A stretch of 64,000 bases of DNA from Atherix ibis. Its lineage: Eukaryota > Arthropoda > Insecta > Diptera > Athericidae. The notes under the pieces are model-generated. The model was given only the letters and a program-made list of their open reading frames with translations, had not been told where the DNA came from and searched no databases. Position 1 is the stretch's first letter. Each line of letters starts with the position of its first letter. Both the position numbers and the translations under genes were made by a program. This document shows positions 34,761 through 46,100 of this stretch, in pieces. The DNA is taken from contig OY282606.1 of assembly GCA_958298945.1 (NCBI GenBank), positions 90,713,696 through 90,777,695 on the forward strand, given 5' to 3'.

Positions 34761-36265
34761 TGTCCGTAATTTGTTATAAAACTATTTTTAAGGAATTATT
34801 TTTAAAAAACAACCCAAGCAACCTCCTCTGCAAAGCCGTCCGCCCCCTGCCCCAAAAATATACATAGATGAAGCTTTGAGAAAATTTTATGACGTTGAAA
34901 GGCACTTTAAGTAAAATGTTCCTATAAAAACTAAATAATAAAATAGGTTTTTCCATCAAAAGAAAAATAAAATACAATAAGAAACCACTTCAAAAATGAA
35001 CTGTATCTAATCGAACATCATTTAAACAATAAGAATTTTTCAGGTGTAAGTACATATGTCAAAATAATATGCGAGTGGGTGATCCAAAGAAATTCAGAAA
35101 GAAAAATTAATTTTTCTCAAATTTCTGAGATATTTAATATTCTTTTGATTGAAAATTCTGACAATGAATGAATTCTGACAATGAAAAACGGATTATCGAA
35201 TGACTTCAATAAATAATAACAAAGACTATACTCTCAACTTAAAGGTACACTGATGATCATCTTTTATTTTTCTGTATTGTATCAATTTCAGTCGCGTAGC
35301 CACTAAGATGGATCACCCACAGTCGACTTAAAGGATCTTTTGTGTATTCCAGGTGTTCATAAAGAAGTTAATCATTAAGCTTATCAATATTATCTTCGGA
35401 TACCATCCAAATATGGCTTGTTGCTATAGTTAATAGTTGTTATTATTGAATGACTAAATAGCCCTAAAGACGTTGTGAACATCCGAAAATTTCAAAGTTT
35501 CTCAAATATCCATATGTGTCCAGCTTTAAACGAGTAAATACCGAAAAAATCTATTTTTTTCAATCATACTAACCACTGTTTACGTATAAAGCTCCAATTG
35601 TAATTGCTCCTTTTTTTACTTTTCATTACTGACACTTCCATTTCGAAATGGAATCCACTCTGAAGATTCAATAACATTGCATATCGCTTAACCAAATCTA
35701 CTTTTGCACATCATTTGCATAAGAAAATAACTGAATTCTGTCACCTTTGATTGAATGCATTCACATCACAAGTCAATTGATTAACACCAAAAAATTTCCC
35801 GGGCATCGTCCTGTTCAGAAAAAAACGACAAACACTTCGTGATTGGTTACTTTCGGCTTGCCAAAGGTGGCAGTCTGTGTTCGATGGTGTAATCGAAATT
35901 TACATTTTCAATTTTATCAATTATTGTATTTGCATAAACTTCTTGTGGAGCATTTCTTCAAGACTTACTAATACGAATCTGATATGAAAAACATATATTT
36001 TTCATATGATTTTTGATTAATATTTATTCAATTCTTTGCAAAATGAAAAGTTTAAGAATTTTTGCAAACAAATCCGAATTTGCATTTATTCATGAGCATG
36101 TCAGCTGCTAAATTTGTTGTGTGTTTTTGGTTTTTGTGACAATATAAATTTTGTTTTACGGTTTTTTAATTTTTTTTTTGAAATTATCTTTTATAAAAGT
36201 TATTATAAAATTATATTTTATTAATGAAGAATTGTAAAAAGGTGTCTAAATTAAATGTGGTATGA
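34761..36265. other. mixed AT-rich sequence, no gene seen
   Basis: 35240-35380 and 35560-35900 are more balanced, non-repetitive and carry no transposon motif, so they are probably host intergenic or intronic sequence. No credible ORF. Confidence 0.4.
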
Positions 36266-36267
36266 TA

Positions 36268-37525
36268 CGAGGGTCGTTCAATAAGTCCTTAGAAAAGGAT
36301 AGAAAAAAACTGTTTTTTAAAAAAAAAAATTTTTTATTTCCCAACTTAATCTCCTTTTAGCTCTATACACTTTTTATCCCGTCCAAAAAATAGGATTTCG
36401 GAAGTTCTGCAAAATACACATCCGTTTGAGCAATGACGTCCTCGTTGGAAGTGAACCGTCGTCCGCCAAGCCATTTCTTCAGATTGGGGAAAAGAGAATA
36501 GTCACTCGGGGCCAAATCTAGTGAATAAGCGGGATGCTGCAACAATTCCATTCTCAATTCTACAATTTTGGCCATGGAAACAGCGCAGGTGTGCACACGC
36601 GCATTGTCCTGATGCAAGAGGATTTTTTTCTTCTTCAGATGGGGGCGTTTCTCTTTGATTTCCTCGCTCAACCGTTGCAATAACGACGCGTAATACGCTC
36701 TTGTTATTGTTTTCCTTTTCCCAAGTAGTCGATAAAAATGATGCCCTGCGAATCCCAAAAGACCGTGGCCATCACCTTGCCGGCCGATGGCACAGTTTTT
36801 GCCTTCTTCGGAGCCCGTTCACCCTTGAAAATCCACTGTGATGACTGTCTCTTCGTTTCTGGAGTGTAGTAGTGTATCTAGGTTTCGTCCACAGTAACAT
36901 ATCGACGAAGGAATTCGGCAGGATTGCGATGAAAGAGCGCCAACATAGCCTCAGAGTCCACTACACGATTGCGCTTATTCTCCTCTGAGAGCAAACGCGG
37001 CACCCATCTTGCCGAAATTTTTTTCACAGACAATTTTTTATGCAAAATTGAAGCGACTGTACCTTGTGATATACCCGTGTCCTCAACTAATTCGCGCACT
37101 TTAATTCGCCAATCGCTCAAAATCAGATCGTGGATTTTGTCGATGATTTCAGGAGTAGACACATCAACTGGGCGTCCTGAACGATGTTCATCGTTTGTGG
37201 ATGAACGGCCACGTTTAAATTCATTCACCCAATTGTAAACCGTCGCAAACACAGGTGCAGATGTGCCATGAACTGCATCCAACTCGGCTTTGATTTCTTT
37301 CGGGCTTAAGCCTTTCAAATGGAGATGTTCGATGACAGCCCTAAACTCGCTTTTTCCATTGTTATGCACAAATAAATGTCGTTAACTTTAATCGACGATA
37401 GAAATTGACCTACTCTATGGATCGAGCTGAAATTTTGACAGCTTTGCTACTTACACAAAAAAATCTTTACCGACACTACGAGCGCAATTTCTCGGATTTT
37501 CTAAGGACTTATTGAACGACCCTCG
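36268..37525 (-). mobile_element. irritans-like mariner, near full length
   Basis: TA-flanked (36266-36267, 37526-37527), 1258 bp, with terminal inverted repeats CGAGGGTCGTTCAATAAGTC on both ends and further identity to CCTTAGAAAA. The transposase gene runs on the minus strand over almost the whole element. It is the least decayed mariner in the window judged by its ends and by the small number of gene defects. Confidence 0.93.
36365..37369 (-). pseudogene. mariner (irritans-like) transposase, few defects
   Basis: Starts MHNNGKSEFRAVIEHLHLKG at 37369. Then a helix-turn-helix region (FATVYNWVNEFKRGRSSTND), WVPRLLSEENKRNR, FLRRYVTVDET (first D), PSAGKVMATVFWDSQGII, FIDYLG, KKKILLHQDNARVH (second D), HPAYSLDLAPSDYSLFPNLK (third D), GGRRFTSNEDV. 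Compared with Himar1-type enzymes the layout is complete. Defects: the Trp after VDET is TAG (about 36881); one base is missing in the A-run after DYLGKG (near 36708), shifting frame; and the last ~20 residues have a small deletion plus frame change (KCIELKGD survives out of frame). The frame from 37369 to the first stop is 163 codons, unbroken. Confidence 0.9.
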
Positions 37526-37659
37526 TATAAATAGAAGGTTTAAAGAAACAACATGTAATCCTTTGTTGATTTAAAAATCTACTTAGTTTTTTTTAAATTT
37601 TTTTTTTATTTTATAACAAACACTTTTTTATTTAATGACAAGAGAGAAAAATGTGAAAG

Positions 37660-37899
37660 TAAATATTACAACCATCGGCGTTTCTCTACCTAATAAATTA
37701 ATTTAACACTTCAAGAGATCTTTTGGCCAATTTCTCTTCCAACGCTGATGAGTCTTTATGGGGCAAGGTATAGCGGCGAGTTTTTTTAAAGAGGTTTTTA
37801 GTAATAGCATAATCAAGAATGATACTTTTTATAACGAGAAGATCATGAACTCGTAAATAAAGATAATGTTTTATAACACTTTTTGCAGATAGAACCCTT
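37660..37899 (-). mobile_element. LINE C-terminal fragment
   Basis: Minus-strand text CPIKTHQRWKRNWPKDLLKC, then INLLGRETPMV, aligns with PINTHWRLKGILEALTYLVR and the following TKTNGCL of the LINE at 53.72-53.81 kb. It directly abuts the transposase relic to its right. Confidence 0.55.
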
Positions 37900-38620
37900 T
37901 TTAGATTATTTTTAATGACTTTTTCGCATATTACGGTCGGTAATTTGGCCATTTCTTAATGGATATTGGTTTTTAAATAGCTTTAAGTTTTAGGGCTGGC
38001 TGTGTAAATACGATCTTTTGCATAATCCTATAAGAAAAAGACTAACAACGTTAAGTCGTACAATTTTGGAGTTCAATTAACATCATCAAATCTGGAAATT
38101 ACGTGTCTTGGAGACTTTTCGCACAAAAAAGCCAAAATTTGTTGCGTTTTGCAGCCTGTAGCGCCATCACGATAAAAACCATATATACTCCATATTAAAA
38201 TATTTCATTTTAACTGAAAAAAAGTGAGCCATTATGCGGTCATAATTAACGGCAACTTCTCCTTTTTTTAGGCCAACATGCACACCAGACAGTCATTTTT
38301 CGCGAATATAATGGCTTCTTCATAGTAATTTCTGAATTTTCAGATTTTCCATATAAGGCAATTTTGCTTATTGTCATATATGTGTACACCAAATGATAAA
38401 TTAGCCTCATCAACGAAGAAAATGTTGTTCGAAAAATCAGCATCCAAAGCCTGTTGTCCCCGGAACCCAATCTTTAATTTTTTTAGACGGAAAAATCTTC
38501 TATATATCCCATGGTCTATATAAAATGTCAAACTTTATTTAAAGAAATTCTATCTTGTAAAAATAGTTGTCATATGACAGGCCTGTACTTTCCGAACTAC
38601 AAAATGGATAACCATTTATT
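37900..38620 (-). mobile_element. DUF4817-type transposase relic with uninterrupted 3' region
   Basis: Minus-strand motifs in order: leader AACTACAAAATGGATAAC word (inverted, ~38600), RRFFRLKKLKIGFRGQQ, DADFSNNIFFVDEANLSF, GVHIYDNKQNCLIWK, SENSEITMKKPLYSRKMTVW, CACWPKK, GVYMVFIVMALQAAKRNK (family MWFQQDGATCHTA), DVN-PPKLYDLT-LVFFL-DYAKDRIYT (family DVNWPPRSCDLTPLDFFLWGYAK), and MAKLPTVICEKVIKNNLKRV (family IAELPPEMLEKVIENWLKRV). Near 37975 it shows the site without the mariner that interrupts the copies at 41.3 and 52 kb (AAATAGCTTTAAG). Confidence 0.72.
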
Positions 38621-40790
38621 CTAATACAAATCAAAAAAACATTGCTGTCTTATTTTGATAGAAAGCTCCAAAATATCAAATAAGAAGAAAAAATGGAACA
38701 GATTATCATATCCTACACAATTAGAAAATATGCTTTAAATGAAAAAGTCGAATTTTTATCCCGGAAATCTCATCCATCTACGGAAGAATAGATAATTTCA
38801 TGCATACAATAAATAGTTAAATAATAATTGAAATTTCGTAATTTTTGAATTTATTATAAATTTTATCGTATTAAATTGAAGTGCAAATATGCAAAACAAA
38901 CCATCTTCGAAGAATGAATAGTCGTACAATAAATCAGTTCGGTTTTCTTTAGCTTTGGTAGTGTAAGCTTTACCGATTCTCTGTTGCAATCATTCGATAT
39001 CCATTTACAATTTTACTCGTGATTGTTGGATTTTTCAGAATGAATTAATTAAATTGGGATTTTTCGAATAGGCGTCGAAACATATGTACACATACTGCCC
39101 AGAATTCTGAAAGTTTTGCCTATTCTGCTCGACGGGGATCAATCGAGTACGGAAAGAAACAATTACGGATTAGCTGAAATCTTTCTTGAAAAGTGTTCAC
39201 TTTCTTTGTTTACCAATGGCCACAGATCGTAGGTGTTAAAGTGTTAGACTTCATTCATTCAAGACTCTTTGATTAGTGTATGACTCATTTCGACGATATC
39301 CGACCGTGATTTTAAGACGATTCATTATTCATTCGCATAACATTCATTTCGATGTTCGAAACTGCAAAGCCTAGCTCTAGACACACCGCACCGGATTTAC
39401 GGCCATGTACCACCATCCAAAGGCGGAACGTTTCTTCTACACCTGGAACGAAATGTGACTATGATTTTTGATTTCCGGTCTTCGATCAATATTGATTTAG
39501 GTTTGTTCGTTAGAAATTCTCCATCTGAAAGCATAAATCTTATAGATTGTGACTACTTCCAAAAAAAACCAATGAAAATATCCTAAATAATTGATCGAAA
39601 TATGCAGTTTGGAACAATGAAGAAGAATACGACGACAAAGAAGTTCGGCTCTGCTTTCAGATATCTTCCTCCGGAATTGCAATTCCGATTCGATGTTGTC
39701 TCGATTGCATCTTAATTGATCTATAAGGTAACTCGAAGAATTTTTGGTATTGGATGGAATATGTTTGGACACACTTGTCAACCGAATCAAAAACCATCCA
39801 TCAACTTATTTTGACGTAGAGCTTTATTAATTGAAAAATCCTATTAGCAGATAAATTTGACACGTTATACATGAGATACGATCTTTTTCTCTGGGCAAAT
39901 GTCATTTTGCATCGCATCACTAATAAGACATATCTGATTTTGTATATTTAATAATATATGCTTAATATATATTAATTTTATTTATTAAAAATACTCTCAA
40001 TAATCAAATATAAGCTATTGGATATGAATAATAAATAAAAAATATTAAAAGTTGTTAGAATTGATGTCATTTTTAATTGTGAACTTCATCGCCTAATTTG
40101 CACTTGTTTTTAAGTTCTCACTATGATAATTCGAACAATTTTTTTTGCCTATTTCATTTTACATTTTAGGATATTATGTTTCACAAAAGTCCATGCAGAA
40201 AATAAAGTTTTTAAGATATTACTTAGTTATGAGAAAAAAAATATTACCTATCAAGATAAAAGTTATAGAAATCCACTATTTCTGTATTTATAAAAAATAT
40301 ATAATATTTAAACCCACGATGAAAAATGGAAATTAAATAAAATAAAAATATTTTTTAAGCTATTGTTTTTTAATATATTTAATTAAATCTTAAGCCACCT
40401 AATACTATCATTTTTATGGTATTTCTTTTAAATATAGTTTTAAAAGGACTGATTTTCGTAAAAAATTAGAAATTTCAATTAATAGGAAAAATTTTCGTAT
40501 TCAATTTTTAGAAAATTAGTATTTTTTTTATAAAAAATTATTTTTCATTTTTCTTATTTTAAACAAGTTTTAAAAATCATACTAGTTTTTTTCTTAAAAA
40601 AATCCGTTTTTATTCAATTAATTTTTAAATTAAAAAAGATACAATCTCAAAGAAGAAATTCTTATATGTGAAGAGTTATCCAATTCATGCTTTGGAAAGC
40701 AAAATTTAATAGAACACACTTAAAATTAAGAATTTATTTCTTGAACACAACCATTATGCATAAAATATTGTTACAACATCATATAACTCT
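38621..40790. other. mixed sequence, no gene seen
   Basis: 39050-39790 is more balanced, non-repetitive and rich in TTCGA/ATTCAT words; minus-strand 39497-39790 is open for ~97 codons without an ATG. I could not assign it; it is likely host non-coding or UTR sequence. The rest is A/T-rich. Confidence 0.4.
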
Positions 40791-40796
40791 ATTGTA

Positions 40797-40873
40797 TTCT
40801 AGAAGATTCTATAAAAGCTGTTCTAAAAAGCTGCAGAATATTCCAGAAAGTTCGATTCCGGAATGTTTTAGAA
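40797..40873 (+). promoter_or_regulatory. heat-shock element array
   Basis: Two clusters of alternating GAA/TTC pentamers in exact 5-bp phase, the binding site for HSF trimers. Cluster 1: TTC 40797-40799, GAA 40802-40804, TTC 40807-40809. Cluster 2: GAA 40836, TTC 40841, GAA 40846, TTC 40851, then TTC 40856 (wrong orientation), GAA 40861, TTT 40866, GAA 40871, eight consecutive pentamer positions with six in canonical order and sequence. Four perfect contiguous units (AGAATATTCCAGAAAGTTC) form a strong HSE. A TATAAAAG lies between the clusters at 40811-40817 with one upstream base. The layout resembles fly hsp70 promoters. Confidence 0.75.
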
Positions 40874-41195
40874 GCACGCCAGAGCAGTAATAATACGAAT
40901 GCTCCTTTGAGTTTATTAGAAACAGTGACTGAGGAATAACTGATTGAAGTTGGGAAGTATTAGACCGAATAACGAATAAATTCATTATTTGAGTGATTCC
41001 TGAATTAAGTTAGATCGGAGAAATATAGTGTAAAGTACAAAAACAGCGAAAATATTCAACAAGGATTCGACTGTCCTATACAAACAAACACTTGCGAACT
41101 ATTTATAAAATATAACTTAGTTAAAAATAAATAAAATCCCAAATAAACAAAAACCGCCTTTTATATCTACGTAAGATCGTGACTATATAATATTA
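40874..41195 (+). promoter_or_regulatory. hsp-like core promoter and A-rich leader
   Basis: Directly after the HSE array comes GCACGCCAGAGCAGTAATAATACGAATGCTCC in two overlapping parts, reminiscent of the GAGCGCCGGAG-TATAAATA-GAGGCGCTTC core of fly hsp70 with the TATA box decayed to TAATAATA. About 270 bases follow that are A-rich and G-poor with words such as AGTGTAAAGTACAAAAACAG and CAACAAGG, typical of unstructured hsp leaders (~240 nt in fly hsp70). No heat-shock ORF follows; a minus-strand transposon relic begins at about 41196. Assignment to hsp70 rather than another hsp is inference. Confidence 0.45.
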
Positions 41196-41304
41196 TTAAA
41201 ATGGCAGGACTCGATCCTTCTAAGGTAATTTTTAATAATTTTTTCCCATATTTCGAGCTGCAATTCAGCCATTACTTAATGAATGCTGGTTTAATAATAA
41301 TATA

Positions 41305-42577
41305 CCTGCTGTATAAGCTTAAATCCGCTGTTTTTTAGTCAAAAAAACACATGTTTTTTTCATAGAAAGAAAAAACAAATTAATTCAAAGTACTTGCCCT
41401 CGCTAGCTACACATTATTCCCATCTCTTGGGCAATTTGTGGATACCACGCCAAAAAAATTCCTTCGCTTTCTAGGCAAACCACTCATCAAGCCATTTTCG
41501 GACGTCTTGGTAAGAATCAAAGTGCTGCTCAGCGAGCGCGTGGCCCATCGACGAAAACAGGTGGTGTTCGGAGGGGGCCAGGTCTGGTGAATAAGCGGGG
41601 TGGGGTAACACCTCCCAGTTGAGTGTTTCCAAGTAGTTTCGGACCATTTTTGACGTGTGCGATGGTGCGTTGTCATCGAGGAAAATCAGCTTGTCACGTC
41701 TTTGTTGATAATCCGTCATTTTTTCACGCAGAGCACGGTGCAATTTGATTAGTTGTTGGTAATAGCGGTGGGCATTGACAGTTTCACCAGGTTTCAACAT
41801 CTCATAGTAGACGATACTCTGCTGATCCCACCAAACGCACAGCATCGTCTTCCGTCCGAAGCGATTTGGTCTTGGGGAAGATGTTGATGGTTAGCCGGGA
41901 TCAACCCACGATTTCTTATGTTTAGGATTGTTGAAATATATCCACTTTCCATCGCCTGTCACAATCCGATGCAGAAACGACTTTCTTTTTTGTCTGCCGA
42001 GCAAGATTTTGCATGTGTTTTGGCGTCGCTCCATCTGCCTATCGTTCAATTCATGCGGCACCCATTTTCCGATCTTTTCAATCTTTCCCATGGCACGCAG
42101 ACGCATGGAAATGGGTGGCTGAGTAACACCCAATTGCTCCGCGATTATTTTTTGTGATTGGGTATCGTCTTCGTCCAAAAGAGCCTACAATTGATGGTCC
42201 TCAACATTCCTAGGCCGATTTTCACGCTTCTTGTCCCACAAGTAAAAATTGTCGTCTTTGAACCGACGAAACCAATGTCGGCATGTTGTTTCTGATAAAG
42301 CACTGTCACCATAAGCCTCCATAAGCATTCGATGAGATTCGTCAGCCGATTTCTTCAAATTGCAGCAGAAAATCAGAGCTTCCCGCATATGCTCTTTTTC
42401 TGGCACAAAACTAGACATGATTACCAAAGGAAAAATATATGTTGTTGTACGAAATTGCTGATAATGTGCACTGACAGATGTCAAACTCATAAAAAAAGTA
42501 TGGCGTGCCCATGGTAGCTTAATACGCTCATTCACGTCATCTATTACCAAACAGCGGATTTAAGCTTATATACTTGG
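41305..42577 (-). mobile_element. Mos1-like mariner, copy B
   Basis: TA-flanked (41303-41304, 42578-42579), 1273 bp, full length. The right end inverted reads CCAAGTATATAAGCTTAAAT; the left reads CCTGCTGTATAAGCTTAAAT. It holds a transposase gene with an unbroken frame apart from stops. The target is a DUF4817-type relic, and the same junction is present in copy C. Confidence 0.93.
41360..42418 (-). pseudogene. mariner (mauritiana-type) transposase, frame intact but four stops
   Basis: Start MSSFVPEKEHMREALIFCCN at 42418. Motifs: WFRRFKDDNFYLW, GVTQPPISMRLRAMGK, WVPHELNDRQMERRQNTCKI, FLHRIVTGDGKWIYF (first D), TMLCVWWDQQSIVYYEML, LDDNAPSH (second D), HPAYSPDLAPSEHHLFSSMG (third D), FDSYQDVRKWLDEWFA. 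The whole ~345-residue frame is preserved with no frameshift; the only lethal changes are stops at 42185-42187 (Q of HQLQALL), 41891-41893 (Q of DPGQPS), 41471-41473 (after WFA) and in RWE-CVAS (about 41417). The normal stop after YFE is also lost, reading on to 41360. Confidence 0.9.
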
Positions 42578-43130
42578 TAAAACTTTAAGTTTCCAGTTTA
42601 AATACGATTTTTGACGTAGCGGTATAAGAAAAAATCCAACGGCGTCAAATTACGCGATCTTGGAGGTCGATTTGCATAATCAAATGTCCAAATTACGCAT
42701 CCTGGGACTTTTGTCATGTTATGTGGCTTGTGGTGCCGCCTTGTTGAAACCACATATCGTCTAGATTAAAATATGCAAGTTCATATCAAAAAATTGTATT
42801 ATAATTCGGCCACAGAACTAAGAATTACCAAATACCTGCCAATGACACCTTCAGAACAAAATGCCCATCAAAAAGCCATTTTTCACAGAAACAAAATTTT
42901 TTTCAAAATCACTTGTAGGTATTCAGAGCCTCATATATGTTAGTTTTGAATGTAACAGTATCCATTTGAAGCGAAAAATGAACCCCATTGCTGAAGACAA
43001 AATCTCCGTTTAAATCACGCAAGGTGACTACGTCAAAGTTTCCATTTTTGTAAGAAAATTTTAACAATTTTAACGCATTGTCCGTTAATTTAACGACCCA
43101 TTATATAAAATGGCCAACTTAAAGTTAAAT

Positions 43131-46100
43131 TAAATGCCCAACAGCTGTCAATTGCAAAATTGCAAATCTATCATTATTTTTAACTATTTAATAGCTTTGT
43201 TTTATTTTTTTTATAAAAAAATTTTATATTATTTATAAAGTTCTAAAAGAATTTTCTTTTTTTACAATAAAATGGCCGCCCATTAATATTTTCTATAAAT
43301 AATGCCTGAGATGTCTATATTGTTTAAGCCTATAAATTATTATTTTAAAAAAAAAACAGCATTAAAAATTATTTAAAAGATAAGATTGGAAGAGAAGGTA
43401 AATTAATTTAAAGAAAAAAAAACCAAAAACCTCAATTGAAGAATAAATGGAGAAAAATTAGAAAATTTATCTTTATTCGTAATTATAAATGGTTAAACGG
43501 TAGCCTAACAGTCTATTAGTAACAAAATTACTTTCAGCACTTATACCAACGCACAAGTGGCTGCTCGTAAACAAAAAGGGAAATATTCTACTATGCACGA
43601 TTTTAATACAAACACGAATATATGAGTATGTATATATAACAATACTAAAATAATAAAAGTAGTAAAAAAAATGTCTGAATTAGAAAATTCATGTCAAATA
43701 AGAAATTGTTTAAAGGCTTTCTATCTTACTCTATCATTTGGGAGTTTTATATTTTGTTGGCACGAGCAACTTCCATCATTTCCAGGGCACCGTACTTACA
43801 CTCTCTCACTAATTCTTATTTATCGATAAGAAAGAGGCCGTGCTCACAAGTCCGGACACACATTATTGCTATCTCATTTCGTCAAATTGTTGAGCACGTG
43901 AATATATTGAAAATGTGATTGGTTGCTATGCATTTATCTATGCCACTCCCCATTTTTATATCATTTCATTTTGTTGAAAGTTTATTTAATGTGCAGTCGT
44001 CAACGCACAATAGTTCAATTGGAATTCTCAAATTAATCATAGTATTAGTTAGCATAAGTAATTAAATAGAAAGTATTATTTTTCTATTAATTTTCTTATA
44101 TAAACATTAATTTTCTCTCATAGTTTATATTCGATATTCTCTCTCTTCTCATCTTACCCCATATTTGTGGTTTTTCTGAAAAATTTTTCTTCGTTAATTA
44201 AAAATAAATACTTTCTTTTGTTTTTTTTGTTGTTTTTTTTTTTTGTAAAAAGAAGCTCTTTTAATATTCTACTTTTGCAATTTTATAGGATTTTTTTTAT
44301 ATTATCAGTTAAGAAATCAATAACAATTAATCGATCGATACCTCCTGCATGATGAGTTTATCGTTTGATTGGTGGTAGACTCCGATTTCGTATATTTGTA
44401 CCTCTCGTCATAGTCGTGTGCCGGTTTTTTTCTTATGGTTTCTTTTATTACTTTTTCTCTTTCGCACGGCAAAGCTAGGGAGAGGGTCTTGATTTCTAGT
44501 GTTTGTAAGATATTTTGTGCTTGTGTGTGTTGCTTTGAATAGTTTTCGTTCGCTCCCAATCCGGAGGGGAACTGGTTTGTTGTCCACTGTATAAGATTAT
44601 AAGAGTTTTGTCGTGTCCAATATTGAGAGTATAAGAGAACAGTATGGAAACGTTGAATAATCGAATAGTAAAAAGATACAGGTTTGCTTGAGCAGATATT
44701 TTTGGTTTTTATTCATTTCGTGTACAAAATTTGGAATGAATTTTTGGTTTATTTTCCATTTTTATTTTTATCACAAATAAATTCTTTTTTTTGCGCTTAA
44801 AAATTAGCAGAATTATTTAAAAATAATTAATTTTTTGTTGTTTTGTTTTTTAATGCATAAAAGTAGAATTTTTATTAAATGAGCGCAAAAAATTTGGAAC
44901 AATTTATTTTTATTTAAAAAATCACTAATAAACAGAGGACAATTTTTAATATTGCCAATAACTTTACCAACGATACCTACCCCCTTCCCCCTCACCCATC
45001 CCTTTTTTAAAGCAGACAAATTTTTCCATATGTCGCCTAAAATTTGATTCATTACACAAAATAGTTTTTTTTTTTAAAGTATTATATATTTTCTAAAATA
45101 TCCCCTTTAATATCAAAAGGAAATATTTAATTTTTTCATAATTTTTATATAATAGACCCCTTTTTTGGAATATTTTATCTTTTAACATTCCGAGCTGATA
45201 ACTATAAAAGTTTTTTTTAGTATCAGTTTTAATAATGGTAAATAAAATTATGGGCAATTCTTAATACTTACTGAAAAAACTAAAATAAATAACCAAAAAA
45301 ATCTTGTTGCATTAGAAATAGAAACCAAAAAACAAAAAAAATTTTGAGCTTCACTTATAATTTTCACATGCCAAAATAATATTAAAAAATTTTCTCATTC
45401 GAATTGTAAAATTGTAAATTTTATTTATTCTTTTATATAAAAACTATCATAAAACTGAAAAAAAATTTTAATTTATTATTCAGATTTTTGTTTTACCATT
45501 TTTTTTATTGTATGAATTCGTCTTAATTAAAAATTAAATATATTCCCTTTAAATAATCCAACAAAACAAATTATTTTATTTGCATTCGAACATTACAGAA
45601 ATGTATATTAATCGAAAATGGAATAAGTCAATTGAGAATTATTTGAAATTTAGATTAAATTATTTCTATTCGAAAATTGAAATTATTGTAAAAATCAAAC
45701 ATAAAAATTTATTTTTAATCAAAAAATTTAAAAAGTTATATTGTTTTTTTTTCTGAAAATAAAATTTTAATGGAATTTCCCCTTCACCAAATATAAAATG
45801 AAGATGTTTTTTTTCGAAAGTAAAAATTTCCCTATTAAGTTATAACAAGGAATTTCATCTCATTTCATCTGACATCATATATTTTTCATAAGCACTTCTG
45901 CTATGAAAATTTCGGTGTAATAAAATTTCAATTCAAAACTCTTTTAATGACTTGTGTGAGACGTGATGCAAATTAATTGCATACAAACGTGCCTTACACC
46001 TCAAATGGTTACAATAATGATGAAGAGCTGTAAGGACGACAGGTAGCTATGGCCGGAATTCATGTTCCTTTTCGATTTGATTGCAACATCTTATACAACT

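Larger units (their letters stand above)
41196..43130 (-). mobile_element. DUF4817-type transposase relic split by Mos1-like mariner B
   Basis: The two parts 41196-41304 (3' region) and 42578-43130 are separated by mariner B. The right part reads on the minus strand: FVFSNGVHFSLQMDT (~42950-43005; family FSDEAHFSLNGYVN), DMWFQQGGTTSHIT (~42725-42770), LPRSRNLTPLDFFLYRYVKN-like text (~42600-42680). The left part carries the tail word GGATCGAGTCCTGC (inverted) shared with the 12.6- and 29.3-kb relics. Its insertion cut the heat-shock leader to the left. The right part is nearly identical to 53014-53430. Confidence 0.75.

Noticed and set aside
37698..37952. 84-codon minus-strand ORF that looks protein-like
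   Set aside because: Its parts align with the DUF4817-type C-terminus (IAELPPEMLEKVIEN block) and, in another frame, with the LINE C-terminus, so it is a chance frame across two relics.
38798..38989. 63-codon minus-strand ORF near a relic
   Set aside because: No start context, no motif, and low-complexity ends; chance ORF.
40850..40862. TTCGATTCC as a possible tRNA box B
   Set aside because: It falls exactly on the phased heat-shock pentamers and no box A or acceptor-stem pairing is present.
41201..41224. ATG followed by MAGLDPSK and a GTAATT donor just after the heat-shock leader, attractive as a first exon
   Set aside because: The same bases read on the minus strand match the tail of the DUF4817-type relics at 12.6 and 29.3 kb (GATCGAGTCCTGC word), so they belong to the inserted transposon.
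43691..43918. 75-codon ATG-started + strand ORF in balanced sequence
   Set aside because: The region looks promoter-like (CT-repeats, CACGTG), the peptide shows no domain, and no splice or poly(A) context supports it.
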